Origin: Chitinophagaceae bacterium
Lineage (GTDB): Bacteria; Bacteroidota; Bacteroidia; Chitinophagales; Chitinophagaceae
Assembly: GCA_019752295.1 (NCBI GenBank)
Contig: JAIEMK010000006.1
Location: 1-46,936 of the forward strand
Direction of reading: 5' to 3'
DNA: 46,936 nt
Made by a program: the position numbers and the translations under genes. This document shows, piece after piece, positions 1 to 9,012 of the stretch (positions are counted from its first letter, which is position 1; the number at the start of each line of letters is the position of its first letter). The notes beneath the pieces are model-generated. The model was not told the origin of the DNA. It ran no database searches and saw only the letters and a list, made by a program, of their open reading frames with translations.

Positions 1-75
1 TTATTGATTTTGGCTACATGTAATTCGCTAACAAACATTTCAGTTGGTGTCAAATTTTTGTTATGCTCATTTCAT
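1..75 (-). repeat. Dispersed intergenic repeat, copy A
   Basis: Read on the minus strand, this is a near-consensus copy of the roughly 75-bp repeat found six times in the window. It begins ATGAAATGAGCATAACAAAA, continues through GAAATGTTTGTTAGCGAATT, then ACATGTAGCCAAAATCAATAA, and runs into the window edge. It lies 42 bp beyond the stop of the outer-membrane protein gene. It reads toward whatever minus-strand gene lies left of the window, the same placement seen for copies B and D, which end just before a start codon. Its function is unknown. Confidence 0.85.
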
Positions 76-117
76 GCCAACAGCCCTATCCTGAGCTATC
101 GTTACTTTCAGTCGCAA

Positions 118-1407
118 TTAAAACACTTCTCCCAGATTTACAAAGAATCCCTGCGAGCCGTCTTTCCCAAATCCGTAGTCGATACAAAGATTGGCACCGG
201 AATGTTTATTAAGTTTAAATCGAAGTCCCCCGCCATATCCCGGAGTAACCACCTGAAATTGTTTGGAGATATCAGGAGAAAAATATTGAAGATTTCCGAA
301 TACGACAGCTCCGAAAAAACCATTGCGACTTATATTGAATCGATATTCGGTTTCGAAATAATACATCTGATTCCCTCTAAATCTTCCTTGAATATAGCCC
401 CTTCCTGTATTGTACTGATCATCCCATCCTGTACTGGGCATCAATAAATAGGGCGCAATTCCATTAATCGTTAACCAATTGTAACTCCAAAAAGCCAGCG
501 TATTTTTTGAATGCCCGGGAAATTTCACATATTTTCTTACATCGATCAGCAATGATTGCCAATCATTATCACTTCCTAAAAAAGTTCTGCTATCTCTTAA
601 CACGGTGTTGATATACCATCCGTTTTTAGGATTAATTTGATTGATCCTGTTATCGTACAAAAGTTTCAATGTAAAGCCAGAAGCAGTTTCTTCCTTACCC
701 AATTGCCGATTAATGGTATTATTTAATCTTCTTGTTACCGAGTCAAGCACTTTTATATCCCAGGATTTATCCAAATAATATCCAATACCGATGTATAAAT
801 TTTTAGAAACGGATTTTAAAATGGTTTCATGCAATTTAATTCCTTTGAAAGCGATCTGATGCCCTTTATTCGGATCAGTTCTCCCTCTCAATCCATAGAT
901 ATTGGATGGATAATCAATATACCTGTTATCAGAAATAAAATTGTATTTATTGCCTGCTGTCCAGATGTTTGCTACAAGTGGTAATAATATCTGGTTGTAT
1001 TGCGAGTAAGTGATGCTTGTAGAGATACTCGAAATTTTTGTATCCGGCTTTGTATCGTTATAATAAGCCAGATTCGCACTTAATATACCTGCCAATCCCG
1101 TTTGAAGCGAATAACCTGCTGCGGGAACAAATGAAAACTGTTTTTTTTGTTTACTGTAGGCGGTATCAGTTGGACGTAAAATTTTATGCCCCTCTTTTTT
1201 ATCGGGGCTTCTTAACAGGTCACCGAAATCTTTTTCTTTCACCTCCTTTGAAGCGTTTACTTTCGAAATCCCGGAACTATCCGTTTGTGCCTGAACCGGA
1301 AAAATGAGGAAACTATAAAATAGAGCAAATAAAAAATACTTCAAATTATAAGGCTTTAATGAAAAAAAATAAACGAAACAAACCACCTGTTTGTTGCTAC
1401 ATATCAC
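118..1407 (-). CDS. Outer-membrane beta-barrel protein (BamA/D15 surface-antigen-like)
   Basis: This is probably an outer-membrane beta-barrel of the bacterial surface antigen (D15/Omp85 barrel) type. An N-terminal hydrophobic stretch ends in VQAQ, a signal-peptidase-I-like site. The mature part is rich in alternating aromatic and polar strands (for example YYFETEYRFNIS near residue 350), and the protein ends GFFVNLGEVF with a C-terminal Phe, as expected for a barrel insertion signal. No clear POTRA repeats are visible, so it looks like a barrel with a short N-terminal region. The listed start is a GTG overlapping the proC stop. A TTG at 1344 would give a more ordinary signal peptide and 408 residues. 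It is the last gene of the purL-hldD-proC run. The family assignment is by general appearance, and the exact role is unknown. Confidence 0.7.
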   Translation of the reverse strand: MICSNKQVVCFVYFFSLKPYNLKYFLFALFYSFLIFPVQAQTDSSGISKVNASKEVKEKDFGDLLRSPDKKEGHKILRPTDTAYSKQKKQFSFVPAAGYSLQTGLAGILSANLAYYNDTKPDTKISSISTSITYSQYNQILLPLVANIWTAGNKYNFISDNRYIDYPSNIYGLRGRTDPNKGHQIAFKGIKLHETILKSVSKNLYIGIGYYLDKSWDIKVLDSVTRRLNNTINRQLGKEETASGFTLKLLYDNRINQINPKNGWYINTVLRDSRTFLGSDNDWQSLLIDVRKYVKFPGHSKNTLAFWSYNWLTINGIAPYLLMPSTGWDDQYNTGRGYIQGRFRGNQMYYFETEYRFNISRNGFFGAVVFGNLQYFSPDISKQFQVVTPGYGGGLRFKLNKHSGANLCIDYGFGKDGSQGFFVNLGEVF

Positions 1408-2197
1408 TCAGAATTTTTTTATAACTGGTAACAATGCCCTTGATCAGCGAGGAACTAAAGCCTTGATGTTCCATTTCATTTAACCCTGCAATAGTACATC
1501 CTTTAGGTGTAGTAACTTTATCAATTTCCTGCTCAGGGTGTGTATTTTTTTGCAAGAGTAATTCAGCCGCACCTTTTACCGTTTGTGCGGCAATTAACGA
1601 AGCCACTTTTGCACTAAACCCAATTTCAATTCCGCCCTGAATATTTGCGCGAATGTATCGCATGGCATACGCGGTTCCACAAGCACCCAGTACTGTAGCA
1701 GCATCCATCAGTTTTTCTTCAATGAATACCGATTTGCCCAATTGGTTAAAAGCTTCGTGTACAAATGCAGTTTGCGCTTCAGAAGCATTCACAGAGCAAA
1801 TACAAGTCATGCTTTCCTGAATGGCAATTGCCGTATTTGGCATAGCCCTGAAAACAGGAAAAGAAGTTCCAATTATTTCCTGAATATCTTTTACCCAAAT
1901 TCCTGTAACCACACTTACGATGCTATGACGCGCGGGATCTAGTTCGGGTTTAATCTGAGCAAGTACTTCTTTTACCTGAAACGGTTTAACAGCCAGTATT
2001 ACCCAATTGGAGTTTTTAACCGCTTCTAAATTATTACTGCTTACCCTTACACCCTTTTCCTCAAACGGTTTGAGCGTTTCGATATTGCGTTTGGTAATGG
2101 TTAAGTTGCCTGCCGATACAAACCCACTATTGATTAAACCTTCCGCAATGGCTGTGCCTAAATTTCCTCCACCGATAATAGCAATTTTTTCATTCAT
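1397..2197 (-). CDS. proC: Pyrroline-5-carboxylate reductase
   Basis: This enzyme makes the last step of proline synthesis, reducing 1-pyrroline-5-carboxylate to L-proline with NAD(P)H in the cytoplasm. The 266 residues match the usual family length. A Rossmann GGGNLG motif lies at residues 9-14, a central VSVVTGI strand follows, and the family signature around VTTPKGCTIAGLNEME is near the C-terminus, where the substrate-binding dimer domain lies. It starts 53 bp after hldD and its stop overlaps the start of the outer-membrane gene, so cotranscription is likely. Nothing is missing from the catalytic core. Confidence 0.95.
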   Translation of the reverse strand: MNEKIAIIGGGNLGTAIAEGLINSGFVSAGNLTITKRNIETLKPFEEKGVRVSSNNLEAVKNSNWVILAVKPFQVKEVLAQIKPELDPARHSIVSVVTGIWVKDIQEIIGTSFPVFRAMPNTAIAIQESMTCICSVNASEAQTAFVHEAFNQLGKSVFIEEKLMDAATVLGACGTAYAMRYIRANIQGGIEIGFSAKVASLIAAQTVKGAAELLLQKNTHPEQEIDKVTTPKGCTIAGLNEMEHQGFSSSLIKGIVTSYKKILSDM

Positions 2198-2250
2198 AGC
2201 TTTTCCTCCGATATATTGGCTTGCTGTGTAATTCAGGCAAGTCCGCTCTT

Positions 2251-3252
2251 TTAAAAATATTTCAATGTACTCAAATAGTTTCTCACATAATCATCCACCC
2301 CTTCTTCAAGTGTGAAGAAATGGTAGGGATAGCCCGCATTCTGCAGCTTCTGCATATTTGCCTCTGTAAAATACTGATACTTGTCTCTGATATCAATTGG
2401 CATATCTATAAATTCAATATTCGGTTCTAAGTCGAGCCCCTTAAAACTGGCTACCGCCAAATCATAAAAACTTCTTGCCTTACCCGTTCCCAAATTATAC
2501 AAACCGTTATTTGATGTTTTCCATTTACCCAATTCCATCATCTCGGCAATCCAATCAATTACTTTGATTACATCTTTTACGTAAACAAAGTCGCGTAGCT
2601 GTTGTCCGTCTTTAAAATCTGGGCGATGACTTTTAAATAATTTCACAAGTCCGTTTTGTTTAATCTGGTTTACAGAATGCCAAATCACGCTGGCCATTCT
2701 ACCCTTGTGAAATTCATTGGGACCATACACGTTAAAAAATTTCAAGCCCGCCCAATATGTTGGAGCATTGTCCTGTTTCAATGCCCACTTATCAAATTCA
2801 TTCTTACTTACTCCATAAGGATTCAGTGGTTTTAATTTTTCAACTACTTCGTGATTATCATCATATCCAAATTCCCCCGCTCCATAGGTAGCCGCAGAAG
2901 AAGCATATATCAATGGAATAGTATGCTGAACAGCATAATTCCAAATGTCTTTCGAGTATTGCAGGTTTAGCGTTTCGTGAATTGCATAATCGAATTCAGT
3001 AGTGTCGGTTCTGGCGCCAAGGTGAATGATGAGATCAATCTTTGGTTTGTGCAATTCGAGCCAGTCGAAAAAATTATGGCGTTCAATATTTTCCAGAAAA
3101 GCTTTCTGCTCCCAATTTTTTCTTTTAGACTCGATACCAAAATCATCCACCAGCAAAAGGTTTCTGAATCCTCTTTCGTTTAATGATTGCACAACACAGC
3201 TACCAATAAATCCGGCTGCGCCTGTAACTACAATGGTTGCTGCTTTTTGCAT
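2251..3252 (-). CDS. hldD: ADP-glyceromanno-heptose 6-epimerase
   Basis: This is a short-chain dehydrogenase of the extended NAD-dependent epimerase type. It matches HldD/RfaD, which converts ADP-D-glycero- to ADP-L-glycero-D-manno-heptose for the LPS inner core. The dinucleotide motif TGAAGFIG is at residues 10-17, a catalytic Ser lies in SSAATYG near 118-123, and the YxxxK pair is Y146 and K150. The stretch FNVYGPNEFHKGRMASV followed by FKSHRPDFKDGQQLRDFVYVKD is typical of HldD rather than GalE. Its ATG follows the purL stop directly with no spacer, implying translational coupling. A different nucleotide-sugar epimerase is less likely. Confidence 0.85.
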   Translation of the reverse strand: MQKAATIVVTGAAGFIGSCVVQSLNERGFRNLLLVDDFGIESKRKNWEQKAFLENIERHNFFDWLELHKPKIDLIIHLGARTDTTEFDYAIHETLNLQYSKDIWNYAVQHTIPLIYASSAATYGAGEFGYDDNHEVVEKLKPLNPYGVSKNEFDKWALKQDNAPTYWAGLKFFNVYGPNEFHKGRMASVIWHSVNQIKQNGLVKLFKSHRPDFKDGQQLRDFVYVKDVIKVIDWIAEMMELGKWKTSNNGLYNLGTGKARSFYDLAVASFKGLDLEPNIEFIDMPIDIRDKYQYFTEANMQKLQNAGYPYHFFTLEEGVDDYVRNYLSTLKYF

Positions 3253-5457
3253 TTAGTTCAACAGTTTTTCTATTGCCGTATCGTATTGGTTTTTCCAATC
3301 TATGATACTACCCCAATTAATATTATTTACATTGATTGCCCCGGAACTTACCACACCCAATTGTGTAATACTTATTCCTGCAGTTTTTGCTTTTTCCAGT
3401 ATTGCAGAAAGCTTATCCGCTAAAACAGAAACAATAACACGACTCTGTGCTTCGCCAAACCAGAATGCGTCTTTTCTTGCAGGTTCGTTTGCAGAAACTG
3501 TAAAACCAAGATCGTTGTTAAATCCGCTTTCGAGTAATGTAATGGCCAGCCCTCCTTCGCTGATATCATGTGCACTTTCTATCAGTCGTTCTTTGATAAT
3601 ATCGCTGATAAATTGTTGCACTTTAAATTCTTCATCCAAATCAAAATGTGGAACTGTAGAATATTCTACTCGCTTTAGTTTGTGCAAGTATTCTGAAGAG
3701 CCAATATCATTTTGTTGTTGACCAATTAGCAATATGATATCGCCTTCTTTTTTAAAATTCAATGTCATTCTGTTTTCAAAATCATCCAGAATTCCCACCA
3801 TACCAATGGTTGGTGTTGGATAAACCGGTCCATCCGGATTCTGATTATAGAAACTTACATTGCCGCCAGTTACTGGTGTTTTGAATTTTTTACAAGCATC
3901 TCCCATGCCGGTAACTGCTTTTACAAACTGATAATACACTTCGGGATCATAAGGGTTTCCAAAGTTTAAGCAGTTGGTAACACCAATTGGTTCACCACCA
4001 CTGCAAACAATATTTCTTGCTGCTTCGGCCACTGCAATCATTCCTCCAATATAAGGATCGGCGAATACATATTTACTGTTACAGTCAACAGTTATTGCCA
4101 AGGCTTTCCCTGTTCCTTTTGCAAGCACAATCGAAGCATCGCTTGGCGCATTGGTTGAGGCATTGCCCGCTCCAACCATACTATCGTATTGCGTATATAC
4201 CCAACGCTTTGAAGCAATATTCGGGATTTGAATGAGTTGTTCTGCAACTGCTTTGATGTCGGTTGCATCTTCAATCGAGTTCTGATCAAAAGCTTTTATC
4301 TTCTCAAAATATTTAGGTTCTGTATATGCTCTTGTGTATTGTGGCGCTCCGCCTCCCAACACTAATTCATATGCAGGAATCTCAGCTTCCAATTCTCCAT
4401 GCATATAAAATTTCAACAAACCATCACCCGTTACTTCTCCGATTTTTGAGCAGCTCAAATCCCATTTATCAAACACGGCAAGCACTGCAGCTTCTTTTCC
4501 TTTTTCAACTACGATTAACATTCTTTCCTGGCTCTCGCTTAACAACAGCTCCCAAGCTTTCATATTCTGTTGGCGGGTAGGCACTTTATCCAAATCAATT
4601 CGCATACCAACACCACCCTTCGCACTCATTTCGGCAGTGGAACAAATGATACCGGCCGCACCCATATCCTGCATGCCGATTACAGCATTGGTATCGATTA
4701 CTTCAAGACAAGCTTCTAATAGTTTTTTTTCTTGAAACGGATCACCTACCTGAACAGCCGGTAATTCTTCTGTGCTCTCAGCAGTAATTTCTGCGGATGC
4801 AAAACTAGCTCCACCAATTCCGTCTTTTCCAGTAGCACTTCCAACAAAAAATACGGGGTTGCCAATTCCTGCTGCAGTGGCACTGATCATTTTATTTGCC
4901 TGCATAACACCAACGCTCATGGCATTCACCAAAGGGTTGGTATGATAACAATCTTCGAAATATACTTCTCCGCCTACAGTTGGTACACCAAAACAGTTGC
5001 CGTAATGACCGATTCCATGTACGATACCAGATAACAATCTTTGTGTTTTGATATCCTGTATATTTCCAAATCTCAAACTATTCAGAGATGCAATAGGGCG
5101 TGCACCCATTGTAAATATGTCGCGTTGAATTCCGCCTACACCCGTAGCAGCGCCTTGAAATGGTTCGATAGCGCTGGGGTGGTTATGACTTTCAATTTTA
5201 AATACTACTCCAAAACCGTTGCCCATATCCATGAGTCCGGCATTCTCTTCACCGGCTGCTACCAACATACGGCCCCCATCACGTGGTAGGGTCTTCAACC
5301 ATTTTATACTATTCTTATAACTGCAGTGTTCACTCCACATGCCACTAAAAGCACATAGCTCTGTAAAATTGGGGGTGCGACCTAGTTTTTGTTTAATCAG
5401 TTCGAATTCCTCTTCGGTAATACGAAGCTGCTGGGCGGTTTTTGCTGTAATTTCCAT
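3253..5457 (-). CDS. purL: Phosphoribosylformylglycinamidine synthase subunit PurL (small type)
   Basis: This is the ATP-dependent synthetase subunit of FGAM synthase (fourth step of purine synthesis). At 734 residues it is the small PurL, which works with separate PurQ and PurS. They are not in this window. Visible hallmarks are FSGMWSEHCSYKNS near the N-terminus, ESHNHPSAIEPFQGAATGVGG with the family's nucleotide/metal contacts, GDPFQEKKLLEAC, and the repeat half with NCLNFGNPYDPEVYYQF and TGGNVSFYNQ. It is the first gene of a minus-strand run and has a candidate promoter immediately upstream (5465-5494). It is intact. Confidence 0.97.
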   Translation of the reverse strand: MEITAKTAQQLRITEEEFELIKQKLGRTPNFTELCAFSGMWSEHCSYKNSIKWLKTLPRDGGRMLVAAGEENAGLMDMGNGFGVVFKIESHNHPSAIEPFQGAATGVGGIQRDIFTMGARPIASLNSLRFGNIQDIKTQRLLSGIVHGIGHYGNCFGVPTVGGEVYFEDCYHTNPLVNAMSVGVMQANKMISATAAGIGNPVFFVGSATGKDGIGGASFASAEITAESTEELPAVQVGDPFQEKKLLEACLEVIDTNAVIGMQDMGAAGIICSTAEMSAKGGVGMRIDLDKVPTRQQNMKAWELLLSESQERMLIVVEKGKEAAVLAVFDKWDLSCSKIGEVTGDGLLKFYMHGELEAEIPAYELVLGGGAPQYTRAYTEPKYFEKIKAFDQNSIEDATDIKAVAEQLIQIPNIASKRWVYTQYDSMVGAGNASTNAPSDASIVLAKGTGKALAITVDCNSKYVFADPYIGGMIAVAEAARNIVCSGGEPIGVTNCLNFGNPYDPEVYYQFVKAVTGMGDACKKFKTPVTGGNVSFYNQNPDGPVYPTPTIGMVGILDDFENRMTLNFKKEGDIILLIGQQQNDIGSSEYLHKLKRVEYSTVPHFDLDEEFKVQQFISDIIKERLIESAHDISEGGLAITLLESGFNNDLGFTVSANEPARKDAFWFGEAQSRVIVSVLADKLSAILEKAKTAGISITQLGVVSSGAINVNNINWGSIIDWKNQYDTAIEKLLN

Positions 5458-5464
5458 AACAGCG

Positions 5465-5494
5465 CGAAGGTAAGAAAGTAGCGTAAAGGGGCAA
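5465..5494 (-). promoter_or_regulatory. Candidate Bacteroidota-type promoter of purL
   Basis: On the minus strand, TTG (5492-5494) is followed after 19 nt by TACCTTCG (5465-5472). This is one mismatch from the TAnnTTTG -7 consensus of Bacteroidota sigma factors at the usual spacing. The purL ATG starts 8 nt downstream of the -7 box, so the leader would be very short or the true start site lies elsewhere. Confidence 0.45.
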
Positions 5495-5512
5495 GGCTTA
5501 GTTTTAGATTTA

Positions 5513-5540
5513 AAAAGCCACTATTTGAAGTGGCCTTTAA
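5513..5540 (-). terminator. Terminator after the GIN-domain gene
   Basis: A short hairpin has stem GCCACT (5517-5522) pairing with AGTGGC (5529-5534) and a 6-nt loop. On the minus strand the stem runs into a T-rich stretch. It sits 26 bp past the stop of the GIN-domain gene and before purL transcription begins. Confidence 0.6.
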
Positions 5541-5566
5541 AATCTTGTGTTGCTATATATTCATAT

Positions 5567-6289
5567 TTATCCTCTAGTAACCCTGCCACTTCCTGCGGTA
5601 TGCGATTCTACCTGATCGGCACTGCCTTTATATATTACATTTCCGCTTCCGCTAATACTTGCTTTAATTGATTTATTCACAGAAATTTTCAGATTTCCAC
5701 TTCCACTGATACGGGCATTCGCACTATTCACAGTTAATGCAGCACAGTCGGCATTTCCGCTACCACTTATCGAAGCTTCCATTGCATCCGCCTTTCCTGA
5801 TAAATGTATATTACCACTTCCCGCAATATTTAATTCTATGGATTGCGATTTTTCGAAGCTCAGTTTAATATTACCTGAGCCGGAAAGTCGAAGCCTTAGA
5901 GGTGCATCCGAATCGAATCTGCCTTCGCCCTTCATATCCCCACTACCCGATAAGGCAAGACCTGTTAATTTATTCAATACTACATATATCAGGATTCTAT
6001 TTTTAGAACGCAGGTTTGTATTCTTTTTTGCTTTGATATTTAAACGATTCGACTCAACCGAGGTTTCGATATAGGGCAATAAGTTTTCATCGGCTTCCAC
6101 CTGTACACTGCAGGTGCTGCCATAAGCAATTACTACATCCCAAGATCCCGAAGAAGCAACTTCAGTAAAGGTTCCAGGGTTTCTGTTTTCTTTTTTTAGT
6201 TGACCATTGCCATCTATTTTTTCCCATGGCCATTGTGCATGCGCGGAAATAGTTATCAAAATAGTTAGCGCTAAAAAGATTTTTTTCAT
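5567..6289 (-). CDS. Secreted GIN-domain (DUF2807-type) protein
   Basis: This is a secreted protein with the head GIN (DUF2807) beta-helix fold common in Bacteroidota. Its function is not established, and adhesion or autotransporter-like surface roles are usually suggested. The start at 6289 gives MKKIFLALTILITISAHAQ, a clean signal peptide cleaved after HAQ. The body repeats SGSGN/SGSGD/AGSGN at short intervals (at least seven times from about residue 125 to the end), as expected for beta-helix turns. An in-frame extension upstream (to 6352) would translate dispersed repeat copy B and bury the signal peptide, so I rejected that start. The gene stands alone, divergent from glnA. Confidence 0.85.
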   Translation of the reverse strand: MKKIFLALTILITISAHAQWPWEKIDGNGQLKKENRNPGTFTEVASSGSWDVVIAYGSTCSVQVEADENLLPYIETSVESNRLNIKAKKNTNLRSKNRILIYVVLNKLTGLALSGSGDMKGEGRFDSDAPLRLRLSGSGNIKLSFEKSQSIELNIAGSGNIHLSGKADAMEASISGSGNADCAALTVNSANARISGSGNLKISVNKSIKASISGSGNVIYKGSADQVESHTAGSGRVTRG

Positions 6290-6300
6290 GATTTTATTTT

Positions 6301-6373
6301 TATGGTTTTCGATTACATGGAATTCACTAATAAACATTTCAGTTGCTGACAATTTTTATTATGCTCCTTTTAT
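6301..6373 (-). repeat. Dispersed intergenic repeat, copy B
   Basis: This is a diverged minus-strand copy of the window's dispersed repeat. It reads GGAGCATAATAAAAATTGTC, then AACTGAAATGTTTATTAGTG, then AATTCCATGTAATCGAAAACC. It ends about 11 bp before the start codon of the GIN-domain gene. Its internal ATG TTT ATT AGT GAA TTC CAT GTA stays open and in frame with that gene. Confidence 0.8.
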
Positions 6374-6648
6374 GGCAATCTTTTAAAATTGATAAATTTT
6401 AACTGTAACGATACGATTAAGCAAAAGTTACAGTTCCAAAAAAGATATTACAAAAACATTTAACATAATTACGAATCCTAATTTCAATCCTTAAAAAGAG
6501 ATAAAATCTGCTCTAAATAACTGTTAACAGTGCTTTTTAGAATTCATCAAATTTTATTACAATAAAAAATAATGTTTAATTTTTTCAACATTTTCTCCAT
6601 TTTTTTGCCATTTTTTTAATGAACAGTGGTTTTTTTAATGCTTTTCTG
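6374..6648. other. AT-rich intergenic region between divergent genes
   Basis: This very AT-rich spacer lies between repeat copy B and the glnA promoter region, with long T tracts around 6590-6620. I see no gene, clear hairpin terminator or recognisable operator in it. It may hold upstream regulatory sites of glnA, but nothing specific can be supported. Confidence 0.5.
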
Positions 6649-6656
6649 TATTTTCG
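6649..6656 (+). promoter_or_regulatory. Candidate -7 box of glnA
   Basis: TATTTTCG is one mismatch from the TAnnTTTG consensus and lies 20 nt before the chosen glnA ATG at 6677. No convincing TTTG is found at the matching -33 distance. The placement mirrors the -7 boxes before sucD and aspS. Confidence 0.4.
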
Positions 6657-6676
6657 CCTTACTAAATCAAAAAATT

Positions 6677-8869
6677 ATGTCCCTCAGATTTCAAGCAATT
6701 GGTAGTCTCACTACAGAGCCCGGTGCAGCAAATAGCGTTGGTAGTAGTAAAATCACCGGTATTTTTGGTGAAAATGTTTTCACTGTTAAAACTGCAAGAG
6801 AGTTTTTAAGCGATGAAGCTTATAAGAGTCTTGTAACAAGTATTAAAGGCGGCAAAAAAATTGATCGCAGTGTTGCAGGAAGTATTGCAACGGGTATGCG
6901 TGCTTGGGCAGAGGCGAAAGGTGTTACTCATTTTACGCACTGGTTCCAACCATTAACCGGAACAACTGCTGAAAAACATGATAGCTTTTTTACTTTAAAA
7001 AGTGATGGTACTGCAATTGAAGAATTCGACGGAGCAGCATTAATTCAACAGGAGCCTGATGCATCTTCTTTTCCAAACGGCGGTATCCGCGCAACTTTTG
7101 AAGCTCGTGGATATACTGCATGGGATCCTTCTTCTCCAGCATTCATCATCGAGATTGGTCATGGAAAAACATTGTGCATTCCTACCATCTTTGTTTCTTA
7201 TACCGGTGAATCATTAGACTATAAAGCACCATTGTTAAAAGCATTGGAAGCATTAAATAAATCAGCAGTTGAAGTAGCAAATTATTTCGATAAGAATGTT
7301 ACCAAAATTACTGCCACATTGGGTTGGGAGCAGGAATACTTTGTAATCGATGAAGGTTTAGCAAATGCGCGTCCCGACTTAGTTCAAGCCGGTCGTACTT
7401 TATTTGGAGCACCACCTGCAAAAGGACAGCAATTAGAAGATCATTATTTTGGTTCTATCCCTGAAAGAGTTTATTCTTTTATGCGCGATTATGAAACCGA
7501 AGCATATAAATTAGGTATTCCTTTACGTACTCGTCATAATGAAGTAGCACCTTCTCAATTTGAGTGTGCTCCAATTTTTGAAGAAGTAAATATCGCAGTT
7601 GACCACAACACTTTGTTGATGGATATTATGAGTCGTGTTGCTAAGCGACATGGCCTACGTGTTTTATTACACGAGAAACCATTCGCAGGTATCAATGGTA
7701 GTGGCAAACACAATAACTGGAGTATGGCAACCGATACTGGTGTTAACTTGTTAGCTCCTGGTAAAACTCCTAAGACCAATTTGATGTTCTTAACATTCTT
7801 TGTTAATACGATCAAAGCGGTACACGATTATTCAGATATCTTAAGAGCATCTATTGCTTCTGCAGGCAATGATCACCGCTTAGGCGCAAACGAAGCACCT
7901 CCTGCCATCATCTCTGTATTCGTTGGTCAGTATCTGGCTAAAGTATTATCAGATATCGAATCAAGAGTTGGTGATAAATTTGATGAACAAGACGAAGCGA
8001 TTCTGAAATTAGATTTACATCGTAGTATTCCTGAATTGTTATTAGACAATACAGATCGTAACAGAACTTCTCCTTTTGCATTCACCGGTAATAAATTCGA
8101 GTTCCGTGCAGTTGGTTCTACAGCAAACTGTGCTAACCCGATGATTGCTTTGAATACCATCATCGCTGCTACATTAAAGCAATTCAAAAAAGATGTGGAT
8201 GCTTTAATTGAAAAAGGTGATAAGAAAGAAATTGCTATCATGCACGTAATTCAGAAATACATTGTTGAAAGTAAATCTGTTTTGTTTGAAGGCGATGGCT
8301 ATTCTGCAGAGTGGGCTAAAGAAGCAGAGAGAAGAGGTTTGCCAAATGTAAAAACAACTCCTCTTGCATTCGATGCAATTGCAACTGACAAAGCCAAGCA
8401 CTTGTTCGAATCAAATGGTATTTACAACCATATCGAATTGGAAGCACGTCATGAAATTGAACTGGAAAACTACCTGAAAAAGGTACAGATCGAAGGCCGT
8501 ATCATTGGCGATCTGGCACTGAACCATATCATCCCTGCTGCTATCAAATATCAGAATGCGCTCTTGAAGAACGTAAACGGATTAAAAGAAGCAGGTTTAC
8601 CTGAAGCCGCTTATGCAAGCCAATTAAGCATCTTAAAACAAGTAAGTGAGCATATTCAGGTAATTCATGAGAAAGTTCATGCAATGGTGGAAGCACGTAA
8701 AATTGCAAACAATATCACAGATACCCGCACCAAGGCAATCGCATACGAAAGTCAGGTGAAAGCAGCTTACTTCGATTTGATCCGTTATCATGTTGATAAG
8801 TTAGAAGCTTTGGTAGACGATGAGATCTGGACGCTACCTAAGTATCGTGAAATGTTATTCTTGAGATAA
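6677..8869 (+). CDS. glnA: Glutamine synthetase type III
   Basis: The enzyme condenses glutamate and ammonia to glutamine using ATP. It belongs to the large GSIII class (GlnN-like) typical of Bacteroidota and cyanobacteria. With the ATG at 6677 (MSLRFQAIGSL) it is 730 residues, the usual GSIII length. An upstream in-frame ATG at 6626 would lie ahead of the -7 box and was not used. Class signatures are visible: RHNEVAPSQFECAPIFEEVN, LLHEKPFAGINGSGKHNNWS and LGANEAPPAIISVFVG. It is monocistronic, bounded by a strong terminator at 8903-8938. Nitrogen control is likely but no operator is visible. Confidence 0.96.
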   Translation: MSLRFQAIGSLTTEPGAANSVGSSKITGIFGENVFTVKTAREFLSDEAYKSLVTSIKGGKKIDRSVAGSIATGMRAWAEAKGVTHFTHWFQPLTGTTAEKHDSFFTLKSDGTAIEEFDGAALIQQEPDASSFPNGGIRATFEARGYTAWDPSSPAFIIEIGHGKTLCIPTIFVSYTGESLDYKAPLLKALEALNKSAVEVANYFDKNVTKITATLGWEQEYFVIDEGLANARPDLVQAGRTLFGAPPAKGQQLEDHYFGSIPERVYSFMRDYETEAYKLGIPLRTRHNEVAPSQFECAPIFEEVNIAVDHNTLLMDIMSRVAKRHGLRVLLHEKPFAGINGSGKHNNWSMATDTGVNLLAPGKTPKTNLMFLTFFVNTIKAVHDYSDILRASIASAGNDHRLGANEAPPAIISVFVGQYLAKVLSDIESRVGDKFDEQDEAILKLDLHRSIPELLLDNTDRNRTSPFAFTGNKFEFRAVGSTANCANPMIALNTIIAATLKQFKKDVDALIEKGDKKEIAIMHVIQKYIVESKSVLFEGDGYSAEWAKEAERRGLPNVKTTPLAFDAIATDKAKHLFESNGIYNHIELEARHEIELENYLKKVQIEGRIIGDLALNHIIPAAIKYQNALLKNVNGLKEAGLPEAAYASQLSILKQVSEHIQVIHEKVHAMVEARKIANNITDTRTKAIAYESQVKAAYFDLIRYHVDKLEALVDDEIWTLPKYREMLFLR

Positions 8870-8902
8870 GATTTTTTTTGACTGAGCAATAATTTAGAGC
8901 AT

Positions 8903-8938
8903 GCCCCGTCCCATTTTTTTGGGATGGGGCTTTTTTTT
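8903..8938 (+). terminator. Strong intrinsic terminator of glnA
   Basis: The stem GCCCCGTCCC (8903-8912) pairs with GGGATGGGGC (8921-8930), ten base pairs with one wobble, over an 8-nt loop. Eight Ts follow. It starts 33 bp after the glnA stop. Confidence 0.93.
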
Positions 8939-9012
8939 AACAAATGCATGCCGACAAATTAAAAGGCTTCACCGATAAATAAATACAGAGATCAGGGAAA
9001 AGCGAACTTTAT

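Noticed and set aside
4..447. 147-codon plus-strand ORF at the left edge
   Set aside because: It overlaps repeat copy A and the conserved 3' part of the outer-membrane gene on the other strand, and its protein has no recognisable features.
3302..3721. 139-codon plus-strand ORF inside purL
   Set aside because: It is antisense to the conserved C-terminal part of PurL, and its composition is typical of a shadow ORF.
5700..6200. SGSGN repeats of the GIN protein as a DNA tandem repeat
   Set aside because: The repetition is at protein level with variable spacing and codons, as expected for a beta-helix, not a tandem DNA array.
6290..6352. N-terminal extension of the GIN-domain protein (MSATEMFISEFHV...)
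   Set aside because: It would translate the dispersed repeat and place the signal peptide inside the protein. The ATG at 6289 gives a standard signal peptide.
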